Assembly: GCA_036265815.1 (NCBI GenBank)
Contig: DATAOI010000050.1
Location: forward strand, 1 to 33,675
Length of the DNA: 33,675 nucleotides
Source: Gemmatimonadales bacterium
Lineage (GTDB): Bacteria; Gemmatimonadota; Gemmatimonadetes; Gemmatimonadales; GWC2-71-9
Direction of reading: 5' to 3'
The translations under genes and the position numbers were made by a program. The notes under the pieces were generated by a model, which had not been told where the DNA came from, searched no databases, and was given only the letters and a program-made list of their open reading frames with translations. Positions 15,509 through 23,209 of the stretch are shown here, piece by piece. Positions within the stretch are counted from its first letter, which is position 1; every line of letters begins with the position of its first letter.

Positions 15509-17692
15509 ATGAACGACCATCACCACCATTCCAACAGCGCCAAGGACAACCTGCGCGCCATCCATGCAGGCCGCCACTCGGCTGACCCGGCGACCAGTCC
15601 ACGTCGCGAGCCCGTAGAAGTCGGCTACCCCGAGCACCCGGAGGGGGGCGCCCACGGTACTCACGCCCCACGTGGAGCGCCGACCGACCACGGTGGCCAT
15701 GGTGGCCCTGACAGGCACGCGGGACACAGCGTCGCGATGTTCCGGGACAAGTTCTGGATCTCACTGGCGCTTACGGTGCCCAACCTGGTGTGGGGGCACA
15801 TGCTTCCGCGTGTGCTGGGCTATTCGCCACCGCACGTGCCCGCCCAGCGCTGGATCGCACCCGCATTCGGGACCGCCGTGTTCGTGTATGGCGGGCTGAT
15901 ATTCCTCCAAGGCGCATGGCGCGAGCTGCGTGCCCGACTGCCCGGCATGATGACCTTGATCGCGCTGGCGATCACGGTGGCGTTCGTGTTCAGCGCTGCT
16001 GTCACGGTGGGCTATCCCGGCACGCCCCTGTGGGAGGAGCTGGCCACGCTGGTCACGATCATGCTCTTTGGCCACTGGATCGAGATGCGGTCGATCTCCC
16101 AGGCCCAGGGTGCCCTGCAGGAGCTAGCCAAGCTGCTGCCGAACACCGCGACACGCGTTCGCGATGGCGAGACCGAGGAGGTGCCGATCAGTGCTCTCAG
16201 GACCGGCGACATCGTCCTGGTACGCCCGGGGGCGGGCGTTCCCGCCGACGGCACTGTCACGGATGGGGCGAGTGAGGTCAACGAATCGATGATCACCGGC
16301 GAATCCAGGCCGGTGCAGAAGGGTCAGGGCGAGCGGGTGATTGCGGGGACGGTCAACGGAGCCGGATCATTGCGCGTCCAGGTCACAGGCACGGGCGAGC
16401 AGACCGCGCTGGCCGGGATCATGCGCCTGGTCGAGCAGGCGCAGACCAGTCGGTCCCGGGCACAGGCTCTGGCCGATAGAGCGGCGTTCTGGCTCACCAT
16501 CGCGGCCATCGTAGCTGGCGTGGCGACGTTCGCGGCGTGGATGGCCCTTCGTCGCGACCCAGCATTCGCAGTGGAGCGCCTGGTCACGGTGTTGGTCATC
16601 TCGTGCCCACACGCGCTAGGCTTGGCGGTTCCACTGGTCATCGCCATCTCCACCACGCTCGGTGCGCGCGGTGGGCTGCTCGTCCGCGACCGCCGGGGCC
16701 TGGAGGAAGCCAGGAATCTCACCGCCGTTGTATTCGACAAGACCGGCACCCTCACCAGGGGTGAGTTCGGGGTGGTCGACATCGTAACCAGCGGTGAGAT
16801 CGACGACCGAGAGGCGCTCCGGCTGGCAGCGGCGGTCGAACAGGACTCGGAGCACACCATCGCCCAGGGCATAGTCCGGTCGGCCAAGGAGCGCGGCATG
16901 GCGGTTCCCGTAGCTACCAACTTCCAGGCCATTCCGGGTGTCGGTGTGCGTGCCGTCGTAGATGGTCGCGCCCTGCTGATGGGCGGCCCGGCACTGCTCC
17001 GGTCACGTGGCGTCAGCCTGCCACCGCCCTTGAATGCTGCGATGGACCAGGCAGCGCAGCGAGGTCAGGCCGCCATCACCCTGCTCCAGGAGACCGGCGA
17101 TGCAGCAAACGCTCGGCCGCTGGCGGCATTTATCGTGGCTGATGTGGTTCGGCCGGAATCCAAGGCCGCCGTGGACGAGCTGCACGCGCAGCGCATCAAG
17201 GTCGTGATGCTGACCGGTGATGCCCGGCCGGTCGCCCAAGCAGTGGCCACCGAGCTGGGCATCGATACGGTGTTCGCCGAAGTGTTGCCACAGGACAAGG
17301 TCGGCAAGGTGCAAGAACTCCAGCGAGCTGGGGAACGGGTTGGTATGGTGGGCGACGGGGTGAACGACGCCCCGGCCCTGGTCTCGGCCAACGTGGGTGT
17401 TGCCATCGGCGCGGGCACTGACGTGGCCGTCGAGGCTGGCGACATCGTGCTGGTGCGGAGTGATCCCCGGGATGTGCCGCGCATTGTACGGCTGAGCCGG
17501 GCATCATATCGGAAGATGGTCCAGAACCTGTGGTGGGCAGCGGGCTACAACGTGGTTGCCATCCCTTTGGCAGCCGGCGTCCTGGCGCGGCAGGGCATTC
17601 TTCTGTCGCCGGCCGTCGGCGCAGTCCTGATGTCGTTGAGCACGGTCATCGTCGCGATCAATGCCCAGCTCCTCCGGCGTTCAGCCATTTAG
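15509..17692 (+). CDS. copB: CopB-type heavy-metal P-type ATPase (copper/silver efflux)
   Basis: The protein has 727 residues. The N-terminus is His-rich (DHHHH near the start; DHGGHGGPDRHAGH later) instead of a CxxC domain. P1B-ATPase hallmarks are in order: TGES near 264 (actuator domain), SCPHALGL with the CPH motif near 365 in a membrane helix, phosphorylation site DKTGT at 410, HTIAQ-containing nucleotide domain (QDSEHTIAQGI), and MVGDGVNDAPAL from about 613. CPH rather than CPC, with a His-rich N-terminus, marks the CopB subgroup (P1B-3), which exports Cu or Ag from the cytoplasm. The final membrane helices contain the conserved YN and the MSLSTVIVAINA segment. It lies 45 bp after the outer-membrane gene, consistent with an operon. 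Confidence 0.93.
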   Translation: MNDHHHHSNSAKDNLRAIHAGRHSADPATSPRREPVEVGYPEHPEGGAHGTHAPRGAPTDHGGHGGPDRHAGHSVAMFRDKFWISLALTVPNLVWGHMLPRVLGYSPPHVPAQRWIAPAFGTAVFVYGGLIFLQGAWRELRARLPGMMTLIALAITVAFVFSAAVTVGYPGTPLWEELATLVTIMLFGHWIEMRSISQAQGALQELAKLLPNTATRVRDGETEEVPISALRTGDIVLVRPGAGVPADGTVTDGASEVNESMITGESRPVQKGQGERVIAGTVNGAGSLRVQVTGTGEQTALAGIMRLVEQAQTSRSRAQALADRAAFWLTIAAIVAGVATFAAWMALRRDPAFAVERLVTVLVISCPHALGLAVPLVIAISTTLGARGGLLVRDRRGLEEARNLTAVVFDKTGTLTRGEFGVVDIVTSGEIDDREALRLAAAVEQDSEHTIAQGIVRSAKERGMAVPVATNFQAIPGVGVRAVVDGRALLMGGPALLRSRGVSLPPPLNAAMDQAAQRGQAAITLLQETGDAANARPLAAFIVADVVRPESKAAVDELHAQRIKVVMLTGDARPVAQAVATELGIDTVFAEVLPQDKVGKVQELQRAGERVGMVGDGVNDAPALVSANVGVAIGAGTDVAVEAGDIVLVRSDPRDVPRIVRLSRASYRKMVQNLWWAAGYNVVAIPLAAGVLARQGILLSPAVGAVLMSLSTVIVAINAQLLRRSAI

Positions 17693-17814
17693 ATGGCAAA
17701 GCGGGCCGCTGCATCCGCCTTTGGTGCCTGAGGGCATTCTCGCATCGCCTTAATCAATTCTTCACGAGAACCGCACTACGTTGGTGGCGTCGCTTAAGCG
17801 AGGAGCACAAGACA

Positions 17815-18108
17815 GTGGCTTCGGGCCGCAGCTTCACCGACCAGCGAGCGCGCGCGGAGCTGCTCAGCAGCTTGGGTGCGGGCGTGCTTGGTGCAGGGCT
17901 CGCCCTGCTATTCCGGGAATCACTGGGCGCATTGGCCGTGCCGCTTCTCGCCGCGGGTGCCGTAGTACACGCGCGGCCATGTACCAGAAGCATCGACTAG
18001 ACGCGGCAGGGACGTCGCCAGGGTCGCCAGGGCCAGGTTGGATAGTATGGGCGTACTGGAGCTGTTCTGCTCGCGCTGGTGGGTTACGTGTGGTGGTGGC
18101 GCTTCTAG
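17815..18108 (+). pseudogene. Small two-helix membrane protein with two compensating frameshifts
   Basis: GTG 17815 follows AGGAG (17801-17805). The first frame reads RSFTDQRARAELLSSLGAGV and a hydrophobic helix, then would stop at 17998-18000. One extra base near 17976-17982 would continue it as AMYQKHRLDAAG. The original frame resumes after 18042 as TGAVLLALVGYVWWWRF and stops at 18106-18108. The rejoined product is about 95 residues: a soluble start, a helix, a basic loop with YQKHRL and a second helix. Two shifts that cancel each other suggest either sequencing error or a very recent lesion. The function is unknown; the location between copB and the Met-rich protein suggests a copper-cluster accessory. 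Confidence 0.55.
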
Positions 18109-18139
18109 GGTTGGAGCATGCAACGAACGGGAGCTACCA

Positions 18140-18541
18140 ATGATGGCACGAGTTACTGGCGGAGTAGTTGCCCTGCTGCTGAGCACGTCCGTCCTTGCCG
18201 CGCAGCAACCTCAGGGGCAGGCGCCTGATAGCCATGGCAGGATGGGTGGCCGCGACAATGCGCAAATGATGACGATGGACTCCCTGAACCACCGTCTCGA
18301 CAGCCTCGCGGGCCGCATGAACCGGACAACTGGCAACCAGAAGGTGCAGGCGATGGCTGATGTAATCAATGAGCTGGTGAGCCAACGCAAGATGATGCAA
18401 GACCGCATGCACCGAATGATGGAACGCGGGGGCATGATGGGGACGATGGACTCCAGCACCACTGGATCGAAGGCCACCGTGAAGCCTGAGTCAGCGGCAA
18501 CAGACTCCACCGACCACGCCGCGCATCATCCAGCTAAGTAA
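18140..18541 (+). CDS. Met-rich periplasmic protein, putative copper binder
   Basis: The protein has 133 residues. ATG 18140 has GGAG at 18129-18132. A signal peptide (VVALLLSTSVLAAQ) is followed by a helical protein with Met/His clusters: HGRMGGRDNAQMMTMDSLNH, KMMQDRMHRMMERGGMMGTMD, and a His-containing tail (DHAAHHPAK). Heptad-like spacing in the middle (LNHRLDSLAGRMN, then VINELVSQ) suggests a coiled or hairpin helix. Methionine clusters of this kind bind Cu(I) or Ag(I) in the periplasm of other systems; this protein is inferred to be a metal sponge or chaperone. It is the last gene of the cluster and converges on the lipoprotein gene. Confidence 0.7.
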   Translation: MMARVTGGVVALLLSTSVLAAQQPQGQAPDSHGRMGGRDNAQMMTMDSLNHRLDSLAGRMNRTTGNQKVQAMADVINELVSQRKMMQDRMHRMMERGGMMGTMDSSTTGSKATVKPESAATDSTDHAAHHPAK

Positions 18542-18550
18542 CGAAGTTGG

Positions 18551-18570
18551 CGGACGCCGTCGTTCGTCCG
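18551..18570. terminator. Weak hairpin between convergent genes
   Basis: CGGACG (18551-18556) pairs with CGTCCG (18565-18570) around an 8-base loop in the 33-bp gap between two converging stop codons. Position suits a bidirectional terminator, but the stem is short and there is no T-tract. Confidence 0.3.
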
Positions 18571-18574
18571 ACGT

Positions 18575-19138
18575 TCAGGGTGAGGGGGCAACATGGCGGA
18601 GTGGTCGCAGCGACGTGCCGTATGGGTGGCCAGCGCATGCATAGGTAGCTTGGCGCTCATTGCTCCGTACCACGCGGGTCGTTCCCCGCGCGAGCGGCGT
18701 CGCGGTCAGGAGGAAGTCGCACAGCTTCTCCTCGTCCTCGAACCCGCCGTCGAAGCCAACGCCGATGTCCTGACCCGCCCAAGCGTAGAAGGTGGTGAAC
18801 ACGCCCTCGACCCGGAAGAGTTCCTGGATGAGGTCTGCATTCGCCGGGATAAAGACGTCCTGAAACTGACCGGGGTGGAAGATGGTAAACGGCTCGCCGC
18901 AGAAGCCGAAACCGTTGCGCGCGACGTGGATCGCAAATAGGCCGTGGCGCGCGTCAAGGATGGCGAAGGGGAAGTAGCCCGACACGCTTCGTATCACGAT
19001 GGAACCCGAGGCGTCCGGCGCGCTGGAGGTGGCCAGGGCGGGTGAGACCGGACCCGAGCCCGTGGGACCCGAATCGGAGCAGGCCCCGGCGCTCAACGTA
19101 GCCAGGGCGAGCGCCAGGAGAGACGTGGATGAGCGCAT
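18575..19138 (-). CDS. Small secreted lipoprotein of unknown function
   Basis: The protein has 187 residues from ATG 19138, preceded by GGAGGT. An in-frame start at 19237 would bury the signal peptide. The signal peptide ends in a lipobox LSAGAC, so the mature protein should be lipidated on the following Cys. A Ser/Gly/Pro linker leads to a compact domain (VSGYFPFAILDARHGLFAIH, FCGEPFTIFHPGQFQDVF, VEGVFTTFYAWAGQDIGVGF) with no family I recognise. The last 30 residues are Arg-rich and may be a shifted or divergent tail. It is divergent from the SARP-like regulator with 178 bp between them, which should hold both promoters. Confidence 0.7.
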   Translation of the reverse strand: MRSSTSLLALALATLSAGACSDSGPTGSGPVSPALATSSAPDASGSIVIRSVSGYFPFAILDARHGLFAIHVARNGFGFCGEPFTIFHPGQFQDVFIPANADLIQELFRVEGVFTTFYAWAGQDIGVGFDGGFEDEEKLCDFLLTATPLARGTTRVVRSNERQATYACAGHPYGTSLRPLRHVAPSP

Positions 19139-19316
19139 AGATACCTCCGGGGGAAATCGGATTAGGCGCGCAGGCCTCCGGCCGGGTCCTCGAACGGGCC
19201 TTCCTCTTGTGGCACCGCTGCCGGTCGGTACGTTCAACCCTAAGGGCCGGGCCTTCCCGCCCGGTCACTTGGCGCTGACTCGGCCGTCAAACGCTCCGTG
19301 GGCTTCCCGAGCGGCC

Positions 19317-20129
19317 ATGATTCGACTCCACACGCTGGGCGCGATCGACCTCCGCGACGAAAGCGGTCGAGAGGTGCGTGCGGTCCTGGCCCAGCCCAAG
19401 CGTCTGGCGATGCTCGCCTATCTCGCCGCGGCCTCGCCCCGTGGCTCTCACCGACGCGACATCCTGCTGGGCCTCTTCTGGCCGGAACTCGACCAGGACC
19501 ACGCTCGCAACGCGCTGAGCAAGGCGGTCCACTTCCTCCGCCGCTCGCTGGGCGAGTCGGCGCTGGTGTCCCGGAGCGCCGACGACCTCGGGCTCGACGG
19601 CGCGCTGGTATGGAGTGATGTGGCGGCCTTCGGCGCCGCCTGGGATGGCAATCGCACGGAGGAGGCGCTCGGCCTCTATCGGGGAGATCTTCTCCCCTCC
19701 TTCTTCATCCCGGATGCGCCCGGCTTCGAGCAGTGGCTGGAGCAGGAGCGCGCCAGCCTACGCCTCCGCGCCTCAGAGGCCGCCCGGCTTCGGGCCGAGT
19801 GGTACGAGGCCGGCGGCGACGCCGCCCAGGCGATCGAGTGCGCCCGGCGGGCGGTCGCGCTTTCCAACGGGGACGAGCGGCTCCTGCGACGCCTGGTCGA
19901 GCTGCTCGACCGACTGGGCGACCGATCCACCGCCCTGCACGCCTACGACAGCTTCGCCGGGAGACTCGCCGCCGAGCTCGAGGTGGACCCGGGCGCCGAG
20001 ACGGTCGCGCTCATCGAGCGCATTCGGGCGGCGGTGTCGGCTCGGGCCTCCCCGCCCGCCGAACCAGTCGCCCCCAATGCCAGCCGGGATGCTGACGCCG
20101 CTCCGAGCCTGATAGGACAGGTGGACTGA
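19317..20129 (+). CDS. SARP/BTAD-type transcriptional regulator, short form
   Basis: The protein has 270 residues from ATG 19317. The N-terminus (IRLHTLGAIDLRDESGREV, then PKRLAMLAYLAAA and RRDILLGLFWPELDQDHARNALSKAVHFLRR) is the winged-helix DNA-binding domain of SARP-like activators. From about residue 100 to 250 is the bacterial transcriptional activator (BTAD) domain with helical TPR-like repeats (LGLYRGDLLPSFF, then AIECARRAVALSNGDERLLRRLVELL and HAYDSFAGRLAAELEVDPG). Related proteins in this phylum usually continue into long TPR or TolB regions; here the protein stops after a short tail. It is divergent from the lipoprotein gene, which is a plausible target. Confidence 0.85.
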   Translation: MIRLHTLGAIDLRDESGREVRAVLAQPKRLAMLAYLAAASPRGSHRRDILLGLFWPELDQDHARNALSKAVHFLRRSLGESALVSRSADDLGLDGALVWSDVAAFGAAWDGNRTEEALGLYRGDLLPSFFIPDAPGFEQWLEQERASLRLRASEAARLRAEWYEAGGDAAQAIECARRAVALSNGDERLLRRLVELLDRLGDRSTALHAYDSFAGRLAAELEVDPGAETVALIERIRAAVSARASPPAEPVAPNASRDADAAPSLIGQVD

Positions 20130-20203
20130 GGAATGGAGCGGGGGTGCCGAGCGCAACCCCGCTTGAGATTATGCCGTGGATCGGTCTCTGGGTCTGCGCC
20201 CCG

Positions 20204-20638
20204 TCAAGTGTATCCGATGCTTGGATCCAGCGGAATCGCGCTCCGCGTGAATACTCCGCTGCCCCGCCCGAGCAACTTCCCCACGTTGTCGAAAAGATCG
20301 GCTTCGGCCAGAAACAGGCGTCCACTCCCGTGGAGGAGGCGGCCGACTGCCCGCATCTCCCCGCTCGTCACTGGCCGGGCGAAATGCACCGTGAATGAAA
20401 CGGTGAGGACGAGCACATCGCGAACCCGGGAGTTCACGGCGAAGAACGCGGCATCATCCAGTGCCCGAAAGTACACCGAGCCGTGCACCGCGTGCGCCGC
20501 ATGGTAGAACTCGGGACGTATCGCGAGGCGGACCTCGGCTTGGCCGTCAGCGATGGCGATCGTGGCGCCATACCACTGCGAGACCGGCGCAGCGGTGTAC
20601 AGCCGCTCCAGTTTACGGTGATGCTCCGCGTCGGTCAC
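20204..20638 (-). CDS. PaaI-like hotdog-fold thioesterase
   Basis: The protein has 144 residues, the usual length for a single hotdog domain. GTG 20638 follows a G-rich ribosome-binding stretch. Motifs are VHGSVYFRALDDAAFFAVNS (the position of HGG.....D in PaaI, where the catalytic acid sits) and VLVLTVSFTVHFARPVTSGEMRAVGRLLHGSGR. It is the last gene of the minus-strand paa operon, 17 bp after paaK, so a role in releasing dead-end acyl-CoA intermediates is likely. It is distinct from the better match to PaaI at 29285-29740. The substrate is not known. Confidence 0.8.
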   Translation of the reverse strand: MTDAEHHRKLERLYTAAPVSQWYGATIAIADGQAEVRLAIRPEFYHAAHAVHGSVYFRALDDAAFFAVNSRVRDVLVLTVSFTVHFARPVTSGEMRAVGRLLHGSGRLFLAEADLFDNVGKLLGRGSGVFTRSAIPLDPSIGYT

Positions 20639-20655
20639 GCTACTGTCCCCCCCGG

Positions 20656-21945
20656 CTACCGCGGGCGCCGATCCACGACCCGGACCGCCTTGCCTTCGCT
20701 CCGGGGCACGCGTTCGCGCTCGAGCACCTGGACCGCGATCGAAAGCCCGGTATGCTGGTGCAGGGCATGCTGGAGGCGGGATTGCAGCAGGCCGGGGTCG
20801 AGACCATCCCGGGCTGGCTCGCAGAGCAGGCTCAGCTCATCGAGCGGGCCCGGCCGATCCACCACGAGCTGATAGTGCGGCGCGACATCGGCGACGCTGA
20901 GCAGAATCCGCTCCACCTCCGACGGGTAGAGGTTCACCCCACGGATGATCAGCATGTCGTCGTACCGACCCTTGATCCGGCTCATCCGCACCGTGGTGCG
21001 ACCGCAGACGCACGGCGTCACCTCGAGCGACGAGATGTCGCCGGTGCAATAGCGAATGAGCGGGAGCGCTTCCTTGGTGACGGGCGTCAGCACCAACTCA
21101 CCCTCCTGCCCCGGGGCCAGAGGCGCACCGGTCTCCGGGTCGATGATCTCGGGCAGGAAGTGATCTTCCTGAATGTGGGAGCCGTTCCGGCCCTCGATGC
21201 ACTCGGCCGACACTCCGGGCCCGACGATCTCCGCCAGTCCGTAGATGTTGACGGCGGCAAGCCCCAACCGGCGCTCGATCTCGCCCCGCAGCTCCTCGGT
21301 CCAAGGCTCGGCGCCGAAGATGCCCACCTCCAGCTCGAGGGTCCGCGGATCGATTTGTGCCGTCTCCAGCGCCTCGGCGATGCTCAAGGCGTATGAGGGG
21401 GTGCAACAGAGCACCTGCCCACGCAGATCCTGTAACAGCATCGCCTGCCGCTGGGTCAAGCCGCTCGAGATGGGCACGACCGTACAGCCCAGCAGATCGG
21501 CGCCCTGCTGGAGCCCCAGTCCACCGGTAAACAGGCCATAGCCGTACGCGTTATGGACCACCATGCCGGGCCGAACGCCGGCCAGGGCGAGGCAGCGGGC
21601 CACCGCCTCCGACCAGATCGCGAGATCGTTACGGGTGTAGCCGACGATGGTTGGCTTGCCCCGAGTGCCACTCGAGCAGTGGATCCGGACCAGCTGGGCC
21701 AGGGGGACTGCGAACAGTCCGAAGGGGTAGTGCTCGCGGAGGTCGATCTTCCTGGTGAATGGCAGGCGGCGCAGGTCGGCCAGCGAGCGGATGTCATCCG
21801 AGGTGGTGAGTCCGGCGGCTCGAAGCCGGTCGCCCAGTGGCGGGACCTTCGCGAGCACTCGTGCCACCGCGGTGCGGAGTCGCTCGAGTTGCAGCGCCTC
21901 CATGCGTTCCCGGGGGAGGGTCTCGACCTCAGGGTTCCAGATCAT
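20656..21945 (-). CDS. paaK: Phenylacetate-CoA ligase
   Basis: The protein has 429 residues from ATG 21945, matching PaaK (about 430). It activates phenylacetate to phenylacetyl-CoA with ATP. Diagnostic segments run in family order: RKIDLREHYPFGLFAVPL, the adenylate P-loop SSGTRGKP (91-98) followed by TIVGYT, AYGYGLFTGGLGLQQGADLLG, VGIFGAEPWTEELR, YGLAEIVGPGVSAECIEG and GRYDDMLIIRGVNLYPSEVE. The usual YRTxD motif reads YCTGD, an Arg-to-Cys change. The start overlaps the aminotransferase gene by 17 bp (an alternative ATG at 21954 adds three residues), so translational coupling is likely. Confidence 0.93.
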   Translation of the reverse strand: MIWNPEVETLPRERMEALQLERLRTAVARVLAKVPPLGDRLRAAGLTTSDDIRSLADLRRLPFTRKIDLREHYPFGLFAVPLAQLVRIHCSSGTRGKPTIVGYTRNDLAIWSEAVARCLALAGVRPGMVVHNAYGYGLFTGGLGLQQGADLLGCTVVPISSGLTQRQAMLLQDLRGQVLCCTPSYALSIAEALETAQIDPRTLELEVGIFGAEPWTEELRGEIERRLGLAAVNIYGLAEIVGPGVSAECIEGRNGSHIQEDHFLPEIIDPETGAPLAPGQEGELVLTPVTKEALPLIRYCTGDISSLEVTPCVCGRTTVRMSRIKGRYDDMLIIRGVNLYPSEVERILLSVADVAPHYQLVVDRPGPLDELSLLCEPARDGLDPGLLQSRLQHALHQHTGLSIAVQVLERERVPRSEGKAVRVVDRRPR

Positions 21946-23209
21946 CGGCGGCATCCCGCCGCTCGAGCGCCCCGCGAAGCCGAACCAGCAGCTCCTCGAT
22001 GGCGCCCTCCGACACGCTGCCGACCGAGAGCCGGAACCACCCCTGCTGACCATCGAAGCCGAAGGCCTCGAACGGCACCACAGCGAGGCCGGCCTGCTCG
22101 AGCAGGTAGCAGCGCATGGCCTCCGTCGAATCCAGGGCCCGACCTCCGGTACCAGGCCGCTCCGGCGAGCCGAACCGCACGCTGAGATACATGCCGCCCG
22201 AAGGCGCGACGATCTCGACGGGGAACCCGTCGCGCTGCAACGCCAGCATCCCGCCGTGCAGCCGTTCGAGCCGCCGGGCGAGACCGAGCTGCATGCTGCG
22301 GCGGGCGGCGGCGACCGCCTCCGTGTCGGCCAGCATCTCGGCCGTGGCGACCTGGGCCGGCCGCGGGGCCCAGGCGCCCACGTGACCCAGAAAGGCGCTG
22401 AACAGGGCCGACAGACTCGCTGGGGGGCACACCCAGCCAACCCGCAAACCGGTGGCCGCGAACACCTTGGAGATGCCGTCGACCAGGATAGTGTAGGGCG
22501 CTACCTCGGGGCGGAGCACCTGCGGCACGACGTGCGCGAGCCCGCCGAAGGTCAGCATCCAGTACACCTGATCGTAGAGCAGGTAGAGCGGCGGTTCTTC
22601 GGGAGGCCGCCGCGCGTTCTCCGCCACGACCGCGTCGCAGATGGCCCCGAGCGTCGCCGCATCGAACGCGGTGCCGGTGGGATTGACCGGGGAGCCGAGC
22701 ACCAGGAGTCGAGCACCGGGAAGGGAGGGCGCCAGCATGGCCGCGGTCGGGAGGAAGGCGGTTTCACTCCCACACTGGATCGGAACCGGGGTGGCTCCCG
22801 CCAGCTCGCAATAGTTGTCGTTGTTCCAGGACGGCACCGGGAACACGACGCGATCACCTCGATCGACCGTGAGCTGATACGCCGTGAACAGGCCGGGCCG
22901 GGCACCGCCGGTGATCACGATCGAGCTGGCGGGAATTCTGAGGCCGAGCTCCCGGGCGTAGAGCGCCGAGACCTGCTCCCGGAGCGCCGGGATCCCCACC
23001 GCGGGCGGGTAGTTGGTCTCTCCGCGGCGAAGCGCACCCTCGATGCGCTCGAGCAGCGGCCCCGGAATCGGGAACTCGCGCGGGTCGAAGTCGCCGATAC
23101 TCAAGTTGCAGATCTGGCGCCCGCCGGCCTGGAGCGCCCGGACCTCGTCGGCGATCGCCAGAATGCGCGATCCTGCCAGGCCGGCGAAGCGGCTGGGGGC
23201 TCGCGTCAC
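21929..23209 (-). CDS. Class I/II PLP-dependent aminotransferase in the paa operon
   Basis: The protein has 426 residues from GTG 23209, whose last two bases form part of the paaZ stop (GTGA overlap). Fold-type I aminotransferase features are ETNYPPAVGIPALREQVSALY, SPVNPTGT, YDQVYW (cofactor Asp), and GISKVFAATGLRVGW with the Schiff-base Lys248. C-terminal GWFRLSVGSV holds the substrate-carboxylate Arg. Placement between paaZ and paaK suggests it converts phenylalanine (or a related amino acid) to phenylpyruvate at the entrance to phenylacetate catabolism; this is an inference from context. Aspartate, alanine or branched-chain specificity cannot be excluded from sequence. Confidence 0.88.
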   Translation of the reverse strand: MTRAPSRFAGLAGSRILAIADEVRALQAGGRQICNLSIGDFDPREFPIPGPLLERIEGALRRGETNYPPAVGIPALREQVSALYARELGLRIPASSIVITGGARPGLFTAYQLTVDRGDRVVFPVPSWNNDNYCELAGATPVPIQCGSETAFLPTAAMLAPSLPGARLLVLGSPVNPTGTAFDAATLGAICDAVVAENARRPPEEPPLYLLYDQVYWMLTFGGLAHVVPQVLRPEVAPYTILVDGISKVFAATGLRVGWVCPPASLSALFSAFLGHVGAWAPRPAQVATAEMLADTEAVAAARRSMQLGLARRLERLHGGMLALQRDGFPVEIVAPSGGMYLSVRFGSPERPGTGGRALDSTEAMRCYLLEQAGLAVVPFEAFGFDGQQGWFRLSVGSVSEGAIEELLVRLRGALERRDAADDLEP

